From Agromyces fucosus (GTDB taxonomy: Bacteria > Actinomycetota > Actinomycetes > Actinomycetales > Microbacteriaceae): DNA of 64,000 nucleotides. The DNA lies in the NCBI RefSeq assembly GCF_004134865.1, contig NZ_SDPO01000002.1, positions 806,001 to 870,000 of the forward strand, in the 5' to 3' direction. The position numbers and the translations under genes are program-made. Below, in pieces: positions 33,248-41,146 of the stretch. A model generated the notes under the pieces. That model saw nothing but the letters and a program-made list of their open reading frames with translations. It had not been told where the DNA came from and searched no databases. Position 1 is the first letter of the stretch. Each line of letters opens with the position of its first letter.

Positions 33248-34888
33248 ATGCCCCACGACGTCGTGATCCTCGGCGGTGGCCACAACGGCCTCACCGCCGC
33301 CGCCTACCTCGCCCGAGCGGGCAAGCGCGTGCTGCTGCTCGAGCGCAGCGACCACCTCGGCGGCGCCGCCGTCTCGGCCGACGCGTTCGAGGGCGTCGAC
33401 GCGCGCCTCTCGCGCTACTCGTACCTCGTGAGCCTGCTGCCGCAGCGCATCATCGACGACCTCGGCCTCGACGTGCGCCTCGTGCGCCGGCGCTTCTCGT
33501 CGTACACTCCCGACCCCGCCGACCCGTCGCGCGGCCTGCTCGTCGACGCCGAGGCCCCTTCGACAGGCTCAGGGAGCACGGCGGCCGCCTTCGCCCGGGT
33601 CGACGCCGAACCCGACGCGGCCGCGTGGCAGGCGTTCTACGCCGACACGGCCCGGTTGGCCGAGCGCCTCTTCCCGACGCTCACCGAACCCCTGCCGACC
33701 CGCGACGAGGCGCGCGCGCTGCTCGGCGACGAGCGGCTCTGGCGCGAGTTCGTCGAGCGGCCGCTCGGCGAGGTGATCGACGCCCGGTTCACGAGCGACC
33801 TCGTGCGCGGCGTCGTCGCGACCGACGGGCTCATCGGCACGTTCACCGAGCTCGACGACCCGTCGCTCGACGCGAACCGCTGCTTCCTGTATCACGTGAT
33901 CGGCGGCGGCACCGGCGACTGGGACGTGCCGGTCGGCGGCATGGGCGCCGTCACCGGCGAACTCGCGCGCGCGGCCCGCGAGGCCGGCGCCGAGCTCGTG
34001 ACGGGCGCAGAGGTCGTCGCGGTCGATCCGTCGGGCGAGGTGCGCTGGCGACCCGGAGACGAACCGGGCGAGCGGATGTCGGAGGCGCGCGTCATCCTCG
34101 CGAACGTCGCGCCCGCGGTGCTCGACCGGCTGCTCGAAGCGGGTGCGCAGGCCTCACCCGCTTCGGCGACGACGACCGGGGTGCCCTCCGTCGTGCGCGA
34201 ACGCCTGCGCCACCTGAACGCGCCAGAGGGCGCGCAGGTGAAGGTGAACCTGCTGCTCACCCGGCTGCCGGAACTGCGCGACTCGACCGTCGCCCCAGAG
34301 GCCGCGTTCGCGGGCACGTTCCACATCAACGAACTCGCGTCGCAGCTCGAGACCGCCTACGGCGAGGCGGCCCGCGGTCGCATTCCCTCGCAGCTGCCGT
34401 GCGAGATCTACTGCCACACCCTGAGCGACCCGTCGATCCTCTCGCCCGAGCTCGCGGCATCCGGCGCCCACACCCTGACCGTCTTCGGCCTGCACGTGCC
34501 GCACCGGCTGCTCGAGCGCTTCGGCAACGACGAGCTGCGGGCGCGACTGCAGGCGGCGGTGCTCGCCTCGCTGAACTCGGTGCTCGCGGAGCCGATCGAG
34601 GGCGTCATCGCGACGGATGCCGCCGGCAACCCCTGCATCGAGACGAAGACGACCCTCGACCTTGAGGAGGCGCTCGCGATGCCGGGCGGCAACATCTTCC
34701 ACGGCGGGCTGTCCTGGCCGTGGGCGGAGCCGGGCGCCGCCCTCTCGACGCCGGCAGAGCGCTGGGGCGTCGCGACGGCGCATCCCGGCATCCTGCTCTG
34801 CGGATCGGGTGCCGTGCGCGGCGGGGCCGTGAGCGGCATCGGCGGCCACAACGCGGCGATGGCGGTGCTCGAGGCATCCGCCGGCTGA
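33248..34888 (+). CDS. FAD-dependent oxidoreductase, phytoene-desaturase-like
   Basis: 546 residues. The FAD ADP-binding site is VVILGGGHNGLTAAAYLARAGKRVLLLERSDHLGG; later motifs include WDVPVGGMGAVTGELARAAREAGAELVTGAEV and a C-terminal GSGAVRGGAVSGIGGHNAAMAVL, all as in the PYROXD2 / phytoene-dehydrogenase-like group. Substrate unknown. A curious point is a dispersed-repeat core, TTCGACAGGCTCA at 33559-33571, translated in frame within a loop (EAPSTGSGSTAAAF, near residue 104). The gene is divergent from phnA and convergent with DoxX, with no intergenic bases at the 3' end. Confidence 0.88.
   Translation: MPHDVVILGGGHNGLTAAAYLARAGKRVLLLERSDHLGGAAVSADAFEGVDARLSRYSYLVSLLPQRIIDDLGLDVRLVRRRFSSYTPDPADPSRGLLVDAEAPSTGSGSTAAAFARVDAEPDAAAWQAFYADTARLAERLFPTLTEPLPTRDEARALLGDERLWREFVERPLGEVIDARFTSDLVRGVVATDGLIGTFTELDDPSLDANRCFLYHVIGGGTGDWDVPVGGMGAVTGELARAAREAGAELVTGAEVVAVDPSGEVRWRPGDEPGERMSEARVILANVAPAVLDRLLEAGAQASPASATTTGVPSVVRERLRHLNAPEGAQVKVNLLLTRLPELRDSTVAPEAAFAGTFHINELASQLETAYGEAARGRIPSQLPCEIYCHTLSDPSILSPELAASGAHTLTVFGLHVPHRLLERFGNDELRARLQAAVLASLNSVLAEPIEGVIATDAAGNPCIETKTTLDLEEALAMPGGNIFHGGLSWPWAEPGAALSTPAERWGVATAHPGILLCGSGAVRGGAVSGIGGHNAAMAVLEASAG
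33559..33571 (+). repeat. Dispersed repeat core TTCGACAGGCTCA inside a coding region
   Basis: The 13-base word is the same core as in the repeat cluster at 35368-35439. Here it lies in frame in the FAD oxidoreductase and encodes a Ser/Gly-rich loop. Confidence 0.6.
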
Positions 34889-35248
34889 TCAGCCGAGCGC
34901 GACCCAGCCGACGCCCACGACCACCGCGACGATGCCGAGCACGAGGCTCGGAACGAACGCCTCCTTGCGCTTCACGTGCAGGGCGACGGCGAACACCATC
35001 GTGATCGCGAGCGCGAACGCCGCAACGGGCGTGAGCCACGGCAGGATGCCGGTGGCGGCGGGCAGCACGAGGCCGATCGCTCCCAGCACCTCGACCAGGC
35101 CGATGGTCTTGAGCTGGCCGGCGCTCACGTCTTCGACCCAGGGCATGTTCGCGAGCACGGCCTCGCGCGACTTGGTCGCCTTCATGGTGCCGGCCATGCC
35201 GAACAGGAGGGCGAGCAGGCCGGTGACGATCCAGAGTGCGATGAGCAA
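34889..35248 (-). CDS. DoxX-like membrane protein
   Basis: 119 residues with four membrane spans: IALWIVTGLLALLFGMAGTMK, GLVEVLGAIGLVLPAATG, LTPVAAFALAITMVFAVALH and VPSLVLGIVAVVVGVGWVAL, the DoxX_2 layout. Members are associated with oxidative-stress defence and quinone-type reactions but are poorly defined. GGAGAGACC precedes the ATG. Its upstream region holds a 21-base palindrome, so it is probably repressed by an unlinked regulator. Confidence 0.87.
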   Translation of the reverse strand: MLIALWIVTGLLALLFGMAGTMKATKSREAVLANMPWVEDVSAGQLKTIGLVEVLGAIGLVLPAATGILPWLTPVAAFALAITMVFAVALHVKRKEAFVPSLVLGIVAVVVGVGWVALG

Positions 35249-35271
35249 GGTCTCTCCAAGTGTTGGTTACT

Positions 35272-35292
35272 GTTCGTGCGTAACGCACGAAC
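35272..35292. promoter_or_regulatory. 10-1-10 palindromic operator before doxX
   Basis: GTTCGTGCGT (35272-35281), one A, and ACGCACGAAC (35283-35292) form a perfect palindrome 24 bp before the DoxX start. The inner motif TGCGTnACGCA returns at 35329-35339 and, degenerate, at 35347-35357, which suggests cooperative binding by a repressor. Confidence 0.6.
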
Positions 35293-35327
35293 GGTGACAC
35301 TAACGCATGGAGGCCACGCACTTCACC

Positions 35328-35340
35328 GTGCGTGACGCAC
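35328..35340. promoter_or_regulatory. Second GTGCGTnACGCAC site before doxX
   Basis: GTGCGT-G-ACGCAC is a 6-1-6 perfect palindrome that shares its core with the site at 35272-35292, 56 bp apart centre to centre less two bases. Confidence 0.5.
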
Positions 35341-35367
35341 CACGAGGTGCGTAACGCGGTGCTCTCG

Positions 35368-35441
35368 GTCGAGCCTGTCGAAACCGGGTTGAGCCTGTTC
35401 TGTGGGTCGAGCCTGTCGAAACCGGGTTTCGACAGGCTCAA
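35368..35441. repeat. Cluster of TTCGACAGGCTC dispersed repeats
   Basis: A 23-bp block (35368-35390) is repeated identically at 35406-35428, and the second copy forms a perfect 15-1-15 palindrome (35409-35423 and 35425-35439) with an inverted copy. A degenerate copy lies at 35390-35400. It stands behind the minus-strand gene at 35460-35891 and may act as its terminator or as a REP-like element. No gene is seen in 35249-35459. Confidence 0.7.
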
Positions 35442-35459
35442 CCAGTTGAGTTCGGTGAC

Positions 35460-35891
35460 CTAGAAGACGAAGACCTGGCCGAGCACCATGATGGCGATGA
35501 TGAAGAGCGCGATGATGGCGCCCACGACCGCCAGCGACTTCACCGAGAGCTTCGCGACGAGGTAGCCGACGAGGAACGGCAGCGCGAACAGGAAGATCGT
35601 CACGGTCCACCAGAAGAACTGGTAGCCGCCCTGGGTCGCCTCGGAGAGTCGACCGGCGAAAAGCTGCTGGGAGTGCGGCGTCGTCGCGAACGTGAACGCG
35701 GCCGACAGCGGAATGGCGATGAATGCGAACACGACCAGACCGGCGAGTGCGCCCCAGAGGCCGGCCTTGTTGTTCTCGGGGTCGATGTCGAGCGTCTCTT
35801 CTCTACTCGCCGACCGCCCGCTCGACGACGTCTTCACGCCCGATGATGTCTGCCCACTCGACGCACGCTTGCGTCCCCCACTCGATCCCAT
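35460..35891 (-). CDS. Small two- or three-span membrane protein
   Basis: 143 residues from ATG 35891 (a GTG two codons upstream is also possible). A Ser/Lys/Arg-rich N-terminal tail of about 40 residues is followed by three hydrophobic segments (GLWGALAGLVVFAFIAIPLSAAF, FFWWTVTIFLFALPFLVGYLVA, LAVVGAIIALFIIAIMVLGQVFVF). Small actinobacterial proteins of this shape are described as hypothetical membrane proteins; I cannot assign a function. Confidence 0.72.
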   Translation of the reverse strand: MGSSGGRKRASSGQTSSGVKTSSSGRSASREETLDIDPENNKAGLWGALAGLVVFAFIAIPLSAAFTFATTPHSQQLFAGRLSEATQGGYQFFWWTVTIFLFALPFLVGYLVAKLSVKSLAVVGAIIALFIIAIMVLGQVFVF

Positions 35892-35977
35892 GGCCACACT
35901 CTAGTGGGCGGCGGGCCGCTCTGGCGGTTGGCGCGCAGCGGGATTAGCCTGAGGGAACGAGCGAACGGGGGGCCGAG

Positions 35978-36487
35978 ATGACCGCGAGACCGACCGGGCA
36001 CTACGTGCTGAAAGACGACGGCCTGTACCTGCAGTTCGACCGCCTCTTCCACGCTCCCATCGAAGACGTCTGGTTCAGCCTCACGAATCCGAACGCCATG
36101 CGCGCCTGGATCGGCACGTACACCGGCAGCCCGGCGACCGGCGGCGTGCGGTTCCGCATGGAGGCCGAAGGCGAGGGCGAGTGGCAGAATGTCACGATCC
36201 TCGAGTGCGCGGCGCCGCACCGGTTCACCGCCGACTCGGGCCCCGGCCCGACGGGCATCCGAGTCTTCTGCCATCTCGTCGAGGGCGGGGGCATGACGAC
36301 GCTCACGCTCGGTCAGCGCCTGCGCGACCCCGCCGAATCGGCCGACATGGGCCCCGGGTGGGACTACTACCTCGACCGACTCGCGGCCGCCCGCGCCGGC
36401 ATGCCGCAGCCCGCATGGGAGACCTACTACCCGGCGTTCGCCCGGCACTACCGGGAGCTCCAGGTTCCGACCGCCGCGAACAGCTGA
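35978..36487 (+). CDS. SRPBCC (START/AHSA1-like) domain protein
   Basis: 169 residues. The sequence LQFDRLFHAPIEDVWFSLTNPNAMRAWIGTYTGSPATGGVRFRMEAEGEGEWQNVTILECAAPHRFTADS follows the AHSA1 pattern: first strand and helix, WxxLTxPxxMxxW-like turn, then the antiparallel sheet, ending in a long helix (YYLDRLAAARAG). This fold binds hydrophobic ligands; it is commonly used in solvent, polyketide and stress-related proteins. No partner gene is apparent. The start has GGGGGGCCGAG upstream. Confidence 0.83.
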   Translation: MTARPTGHYVLKDDGLYLQFDRLFHAPIEDVWFSLTNPNAMRAWIGTYTGSPATGGVRFRMEAEGEGEWQNVTILECAAPHRFTADSGPGPTGIRVFCHLVEGGGMTTLTLGQRLRDPAESADMGPGWDYYLDRLAAARAGMPQPAWETYYPAFARHYRELQVPTAANS

Positions 36488-36606
36488 AGCACGCCTCGGC
36501 GCGCTCCCCTGCGGCGGAGCCGCGCCGCCCTCGACCGACGCCGTGCTGAAGCACGCTCCGGCGCGCTCCCCGGCGGCGGAACGGCCCCGCCCTAGACTGA
36601 CGCCGT
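36483..36606. repeat. 62-bp tandem duplication upstream of the AI-2E gene
   Basis: Copies 36483-36544 and 36545-36606 share GCTGAAGCACGC at their starts and GACGCCGT at their ends with a few changes. The first copy begins in the stop codon of the SRPBCC gene and the second ends in the start codon of the next gene; only the second has the -10 box TAGACT. Confidence 0.75.
36593..36598 (+). promoter_or_regulatory. -10 box TAGACT of the AI-2E-type permease
   Basis: TAGACT followed by six bases and GTG 36605. The corresponding position of the first tandem copy reads TCGACC, so the duplication carries one active and one decayed promoter. Confidence 0.55.
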
Positions 36607-37714
36607 GAAGAGCATCGAACGCCAGGCCCGCGAGTCCACGGAAACCGCGGGCTGGCGCGCACGCAACGCGAACCTGATGGCCGACAAGCCGTTCCAGTGG
36701 GCGTTCGTCGCGACCCTCGGCGTCGTGGTCGCGCTCGGCATCGCCGCCGCGTTCGCGAGCATCTCGAGCGTCGTCTTCTCGGTGCTCGCCGCCGCGTTCG
36801 TCACGCTCGGGCTCGACCCGCTCGTGCGCTGGTTCGAGCGCCGCGGCCTGAAGCGCGGCGCCGCCATCGTCACCGTCATCATCCTGTTCATCGTCGTGAT
36901 CGCCGGCATGCTCTGGCTCGTGCTGCCCATCGTCATCACCCAGGCGAGCGCATTCATCAACAGCCTTCCCGCCATGTACAAGGACCTGCAGACGCAGGAC
37001 TGGTTCCAGGACGCGCAGGCCGGCTCGGGCGGCGTGCTCGGCTCCGTCTACAAGTGGGTCGTCGACACCATCAGCGACCCGAACTTCTGGGCGACCATCG
37101 GCGGCGGCGCACTGAACGTCGGCTTCGCGATCATCGGCGGCCTCTCGAGCGCGTTCTTCATCTTCATCCTGACGATCTACTTCACGGCGACCCTCGACTC
37201 GTCGAAGCGGGCGATCTACACACTCATCTCGGCGTCGCACCGCGAGCGCGTCGTCGGCTACGCCGAGCGCATCATGCAGAACGTCGGCCGCTACCTCAGC
37301 GGCATGGTCGTGCTCGCGTTCTTCAACGCGGTCTACAGCTTCATCCTGCTGCTGCTCGTGGGAGTGCCGTTCGCGCTCGTGATCGCGGTGGCGGCATTCT
37401 TCATCACGCTCATCCCGCTCATCGGAACGGTGCTGACGACGGCGGTCATGACGGTGATCGCCCTGTTCGTCTCGCCGGTGGCGGCCCTCATCGTGCTCGT
37501 CTTCATGCTCATCTACATGCAGGTCGAGGCCTACATCCTCACGCCGAAGGTCATGAGCAAGGCCGTGCAGGTGCCCGGCTCGATCGTGCTCATCGCCGCG
37601 CTCGCGGGCGGCACGCTCGGCGGGCTGCCCGGTGCGCTCGTCGCGATCCCCGTCGCCGCCGGCATCCTGCTCATCATCAAAGAGGTCGTCGTGCCGAAGA
37701 AGGCGCGTAGCTAG
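36605..37714 (+). CDS. AI-2E family transporter
   Basis: 369 residues starting with GTG. Eight or so membrane segments in the order of the AI-2E (PerM/TqsA) family: an N-terminal pair, FVTLGLDPLVRWFERRGLKRGAAIVTVIILFIVVIAGML, a soluble loop with FINSLPAMYKDLQTQDWFQ, and the conserved C-terminal LIYMQVEAYILTPKVMSKAVQVPGSIVLIAALAGGTLGGLPGALVAIPVAAGILL. Family members export autoinducer-2 or sodium, or are of unknown role. Confidence 0.9.
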   Translation: MKSIERQARESTETAGWRARNANLMADKPFQWAFVATLGVVVALGIAAAFASISSVVFSVLAAAFVTLGLDPLVRWFERRGLKRGAAIVTVIILFIVVIAGMLWLVLPIVITQASAFINSLPAMYKDLQTQDWFQDAQAGSGGVLGSVYKWVVDTISDPNFWATIGGGALNVGFAIIGGLSSAFFIFILTIYFTATLDSSKRAIYTLISASHRERVVGYAERIMQNVGRYLSGMVVLAFFNAVYSFILLLLVGVPFALVIAVAAFFITLIPLIGTVLTTAVMTVIALFVSPVAALIVLVFMLIYMQVEAYILTPKVMSKAVQVPGSIVLIAALAGGTLGGLPGALVAIPVAAGILLIIKEVVVPKKARS

Positions 37715-37717
37715 CGG

Positions 37718-38281
37718 TCAGTTCCAGATCGACGGCGCCGCCGCGCGAGTGGCGGGCAGCGCGACATCCGTGCCCCATCGCTCCATCCAATCGGGGATGT
37801 CGTCGGCGTCCGAGACACCGAGCGCCTCGACGATGTCGGACATCGGCACCGTGCCGCCGCCCTTCTTGAGGAACCGCGCGCGGATGAACCCCTGCGCGTA
37901 GATCTCGGGCTCGCCGTCGGCGCCGGGCCGCACATAGCGCTGCTCCATGTAGACGGCCTTGTCGTCGTGGCCGACGAGCCGCGACTCGATCGTGAAGCGC
38001 TGCCACAACTGCAGGGACTTGCGGAACGTGACCGTCTCGCTCGCGACGACGGGGTACCAGTTCTTCTCGCGCATCATGGCCCAGACGCCGTTGCGCACGA
38101 GCATGTCGAAGCGCGCGACATCCATGATCGAGAAGTAGACGCCGTTGTTCATGTGCCGGTTGATGTCGAGGTCGGTCGGCAGGGTGATGAAGTTCGTGCG
38201 GGCGACATCCCAGTGCCCGAGGTCGGGCTTGCGCCGAGACAGGAACAGCACGTGGAGCAGGGTGCGGAAGAACATGTGCAT
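37718..38281 (-). CDS. Acyl-CoA thioesterase-like hotdog protein
   Basis: 187 residues from ATG 38281. FITLPTDLDINRHMNNGVYFSIMDVARFDMLVRNG is the hotdog-helix segment, with the Asp/Asn/His cluster (DLDINRHMNN) that carries catalysis in 4HBT-type thioesterases, followed by ETVTFRKSLQLWQRFTIESRLVGHDDKAVYMEQRYVR. The group (THEM6/ FAT-like) hydrolyses acyl-CoA or acyl-ACP. It ends three bases from the convergent AI-2E gene. Nothing else indicates the substrate. Confidence 0.82.
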   Translation of the reverse strand: MHMFFRTLLHVLFLSRRKPDLGHWDVARTNFITLPTDLDINRHMNNGVYFSIMDVARFDMLVRNGVWAMMREKNWYPVVASETVTFRKSLQLWQRFTIESRLVGHDDKAVYMEQRYVRPGADGEPEIYAQGFIRARFLKKGGGTVPMSDIVEALGVSDADDIPDWMERWGTDVALPATRAAAPSIWN

Positions 38282-38316
38282 GATCCACGACTGTATGACG
38301 AATTCATGGTGGATCA
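38281..38316. promoter_or_regulatory. Dyad TGATCCAC-N20-GTGGATCA before the thioesterase
   Basis: Eight-base arms at 38281-38288 and 38309-38316 overlap the start codon and leader of the thioesterase gene and could be an operator or an mRNA hairpin. Confidence 0.4.
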
Positions 38317-38385
38317 TCCGACATTGGCGGAAGCCACAGTCGCGCGACCGGATGCCGCGGCTCTCGTTGTGCGAGCCCGCGACGA

Positions 38386-39030
38386 CTACTCGGCGACGGT
38401 CGGCACGCGGTAGCGCAGGTGCGTCGCCCGTGCTCCCTGAACTGCGGAGATCGGCTCGAGCTCCACCCGATGCGGAGCCGCGTCGGGGAAGAGCCGGTCG
38501 CCGCCGCCGAGCAGCACCGGAACGATGTGGAGACGCGCCTCGTCGACGAGTCCGAGGGCGAGGGCCTGCCTCGCGACATCCGCACCGCCGATGACGCAGA
38601 CGGATGCCGCGCTCGCAGCCGCGCCGGCACGGGCGATCGCTTCGCCCACTCCACCGGTGACGAACTCGTAGCGCGAACCGCCTCGAGAGTACGGCTCGTG
38701 GGGTCGACTGGTGACGACGAAGCACGGGCGTCCCTGGAACACGGGCTCGTCGCCCCAGACGGCCTCCCGGACGTCGAGCGTGCGTCGGCCGAGCACGAAG
38801 GCGCCGGTCGACTCGTAGAGGTGCGCGACGGCGTCGCGATCGACCTCTTCAGCCGAGTCGTCGATCAGGCCGTCGCGGTCGTCATCGCCGGGCGAACCGG
38901 CGAACACCGAGTCGCGCATCCACGAGTGCACCCGCTCCCCCTCGAGCCCGAACGGATGCTCGAGACTCACGCCCACCGCCGCGGTGAATCCGTCGACGGT
39001 CATCGTCATCTCGAGGAAGACGTGGGACAC
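38386..39030 (-). CDS. Dihydrofolate-reductase-like (RibD C-terminal) protein
   Basis: 214 residues. VFLEMTMTVDGFTAAVGVSLEHPFG is the first strand and loop of the RibD_C/DHFR-like fold, then YESTGAFVLGRRTLDVREAVWG, FVVTSRPHEPY, and CVIGGADVARQALALGLVDEARLHIVPVLLGGGDRLFP, where GGADVARQ is the NADPH-binding loop. The enzyme would reduce a small heterocyclic or deazaflavin-type substrate. It begins with GTG five bases after prpC and so appears to be the last member of the prp transcript. Confidence 0.85.
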   Translation of the reverse strand: MSHVFLEMTMTVDGFTAAVGVSLEHPFGLEGERVHSWMRDSVFAGSPGDDDRDGLIDDSAEEVDRDAVAHLYESTGAFVLGRRTLDVREAVWGDEPVFQGRPCFVVTSRPHEPYSRGGSRYEFVTGGVGEAIARAGAAASAASVCVIGGADVARQALALGLVDEARLHIVPVLLGGGDRLFPDAAPHRVELEPISAVQGARATHLRYRVPTVAE

Positions 39031-39035
39031 GGGGA

Positions 39036-40187
39036 TCAGCCCTTGACGGGCACGTGTCGCTCGTCGACGCCGTTGTAGACCGACAGCGGGCGGATGAGGG
39101 CGTTGGACGCCGCCTGCTCCATGATGTGGGCCGTCCAGCCCGTGATGCGGCTCGCGACGAACAGCGGCGTGAAGGTCAGGGTGTCGAAGCCCATGAGGTG
39201 GTAGGCCGGGCCGGCCGGGTAGTCGAGGTTCGGCTTGATGCCCTTGCGCTCGCCCATCGCCTGCTCGAGGGCGACGTACAGCTCGAGCAGGTCGGGCCGC
39301 TCGTAGTACTCGACCATGCGCTCCATGGCATCGCGCATCGTCGGCACGCGGGAGTCGCCGTTCTTGTAGACCCGGTGGCCGAAGCCCATGATCTTGCGCT
39401 TCTCGGCGAGTGCGGTGTCGAGCCAGGCGACCGCGCGCTCGGCGCCGCCGGGGCCTGCCCCGATCTCCTCGAAGGTGTGCATGACGGCCTCGTTGGCGCC
39501 GCCGTGCAGCGCGCCCTTGAGTGCGCCGATCGCACCGGTGACCGCGGAGTAGAGGTCGGCGAGCGTCGAGGTGATGACGCGGGCGGTGAACGTCGAGGCG
39601 TTGAACGAGTGCTCGGCGTAGAGGATCATCGACACGTCGAAGGCGCTCACGACGGGCAGCTCGGGAAGCTCGCCGAACGTCTGCCAGAGGAAGTTCGCCG
39701 AGAAGCCGAGGTCGCCGCGCGGCTCGACGAACTCGAGTTCGTGCCGGCGCCGCTGGTCGTACGAGACGATCGACGGCAGCTTCGCGAGCAGGCGGATCGA
39801 CTTGTCGAGGTTGGCCTCGACGCTGTCGTCGGGGGTCGCGGGGTCGCTCGCGCCGATCACCGAGACCGCGGTGCGCACGACGTCCATGGGGTGGGCGGTG
39901 AGCGGCAGCTCGTCGATGATGCGCTTCACCTCGTGGTCGAGGCCGCGGAGCGAGCGCTCGCGCTCCTCGAACTCGGCCAGCTGCGCGTCATCCGGCAGCT
40001 CGCCGTTCCACAGCAGGTAGGCGACCTCCTCGAACGTCGACGACGCCGCGAGTTCCTGCACCGGGTAGCCGCGGTAGAGCAGGGAGTTCGACTCGGGGTT
40101 CACCTTCGAGATCGCGGTGTAGTCGACCGGGACGCCGGCCAGGCCCTTGTAGATCTCGGGCGGTACTGCGATCTCGTGCTCAGCCAA
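39036..40187 (-). CDS. prpC: 2-methylcitrate synthase
   Basis: 383 residues beginning with TTG (40185-40187) after GGGAG. Citrate-synthase motifs are intact: LLYRGYPVQELAASSTFEEVAYLLWNGELP, AEHSFNASTFTARVITST, GALKGALHGGANEAVMH and GFGHRVYKNGDSRVPTMRDAM with the second catalytic His, and the Arg in ITGWTAHIMEQ. The length and the prpD-prpB neighbours identify it as the propionyl-CoA plus oxaloacetate enzyme rather than housekeeping citrate synthase. Confidence 0.92.
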   Translation of the reverse strand: MAEHEIAVPPEIYKGLAGVPVDYTAISKVNPESNSLLYRGYPVQELAASSTFEEVAYLLWNGELPDDAQLAEFEERERSLRGLDHEVKRIIDELPLTAHPMDVVRTAVSVIGASDPATPDDSVEANLDKSIRLLAKLPSIVSYDQRRRHELEFVEPRGDLGFSANFLWQTFGELPELPVVSAFDVSMILYAEHSFNASTFTARVITSTLADLYSAVTGAIGALKGALHGGANEAVMHTFEEIGAGPGGAERAVAWLDTALAEKRKIMGFGHRVYKNGDSRVPTMRDAMERMVEYYERPDLLELYVALEQAMGERKGIKPNLDYPAGPAYHLMGFDTLTFTPLFVASRITGWTAHIMEQAASNALIRPLSVYNGVDERHVPVKG

Positions 40188-40210
40188 TGTGTGCTCCCTT
40201 GCGTTGGCGT

Positions 40211-40249
40211 GGTCTCGATACGGCGCTGGCGCGCCTACTCGACCGGCGT
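40211..40249. repeat. Dispersed repeat GGTCTCGATACG...CTACTCGACCGGCGT
   Basis: The element lies between prpC and prpB. Read on the minus strand it gives ACGCCGGTCGAGTAG, which supplies the last four codons and the stop of prpB (Thr-Pro-Val-Glu-stop). The same halves form the hairpin at 51494-51567. Confidence 0.7.
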
Positions 40250-41146
40250 CTTGCTGACCGTGAAGTTGAAGATACTCGTATCGAAGCGGTTGTAGCCCTC
40301 ATAGTCGATGAGTTCGTAGAGATCGGCGCGGTGCTGCATCTCGTCGAGCTTGCCGACGAGCGAGCCCGTCGCCTCGATCTCGTCGAGGCCGCGCACGGCG
40401 GAACCCATCGCGAGGCGCAGCAGCGACACCGGCCAGATGACGATGTTCATGCCGACGTCGGCGAGCTGGCGCACCGTGAAGAGCTCGCTCTTGCCGAACT
40501 CGGTCATGTTGGCGAGCAGCGGCACATCGACCGCGGCGCGGACCGCCTCGAACTCGGCGAGCGACCGCATCGCCTCGGGGAAGATGGCATCGGCGCCGGC
40601 ATCGACGAGCGCCTTCGCGCGATCGACCGCGGCGGCGAGCCCGTCGACCGCGGCGATGTCGGTTCGCGCCATGACGAGGAAGTTCGGGTCTCGGCGGGCA
40701 TCGACGGCGGCGCGGATGCGCTGCAGCGCCGTCGCCTCGTCGACGACCTGCTTGCCGTCGAGGTGGCCGCAGCGCTTGGGATTCACCTGGTCCTCGATAT
40801 GGAGGCCCGCGAGGCCGGCGTCCTCCATCTCCTGCACGGTGCGGGCGACGTTCATCGGCTCGCCGAAGCCGGTGTCGGCGTCGATGATCGCCGGCAGCTC
40901 GGTCATCCGGGTGATCTGCTTGCCGCGGCCCGCGACCTCGGTGAGGGTCGTGAGGCCGATGTCGGGCAGGCCGAGGTCGGCCGAGAGCACGGCGCCCGAG
41001 ATGTAGACGCCCTCGAAGCCCTTCTGCTCGATGAGCCTCGCCGAGAGCGGGTTGAACGCCCCGGGGAACCGCATGATCTCACCGGTCGCGAGTCGCTCGC
41101 GGAAGAGCCGGCGCTTCTCGGACGGGGTGGTCGTCGCGTACAGCAT
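40235..41146 (-). CDS. prpB: 2-methylisocitrate lyase
   Basis: 303 residues of the isocitrate-lyase/PEP-mutase superfamily: LATGEIMRFPGAFNPLSARLIEQKGFEGVYISGAV, the metal site DADTGFGEPMNVARTV, and the catalytic Cys loop EDQVNPKRCGHLDGKQVV. It cleaves methylisocitrate to pyruvate and succinate. It overlaps prpD by one base. The C terminus (SKTPVE) ends inside a dispersed repeat. Confidence 0.94.
   Translation of the reverse strand: MLYATTTPSEKRRLFRERLATGEIMRFPGAFNPLSARLIEQKGFEGVYISGAVLSADLGLPDIGLTTLTEVAGRGKQITRMTELPAIIDADTGFGEPMNVARTVQEMEDAGLAGLHIEDQVNPKRCGHLDGKQVVDEATALQRIRAAVDARRDPNFLVMARTDIAAVDGLAAAVDRAKALVDAGADAIFPEAMRSLAEFEAVRAAVDVPLLANMTEFGKSELFTVRQLADVGMNIVIWPVSLLRLAMGSAVRGLDEIEATGSLVGKLDEMQHRADLYELIDYEGYNRFDTSIFNFTVSKTPVE

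Noticed and set aside
35249..35459. Possible small CRISPR-like array because of closely spaced repeats
   Set aside because: The repeats are in both orientations with irregular spacing and no unique spacers of uniform length.
36483..36606. Insertion-sequence remnant
   Set aside because: The two copies are a simple tandem duplication of local sequence without terminal inverted repeats or transposase.
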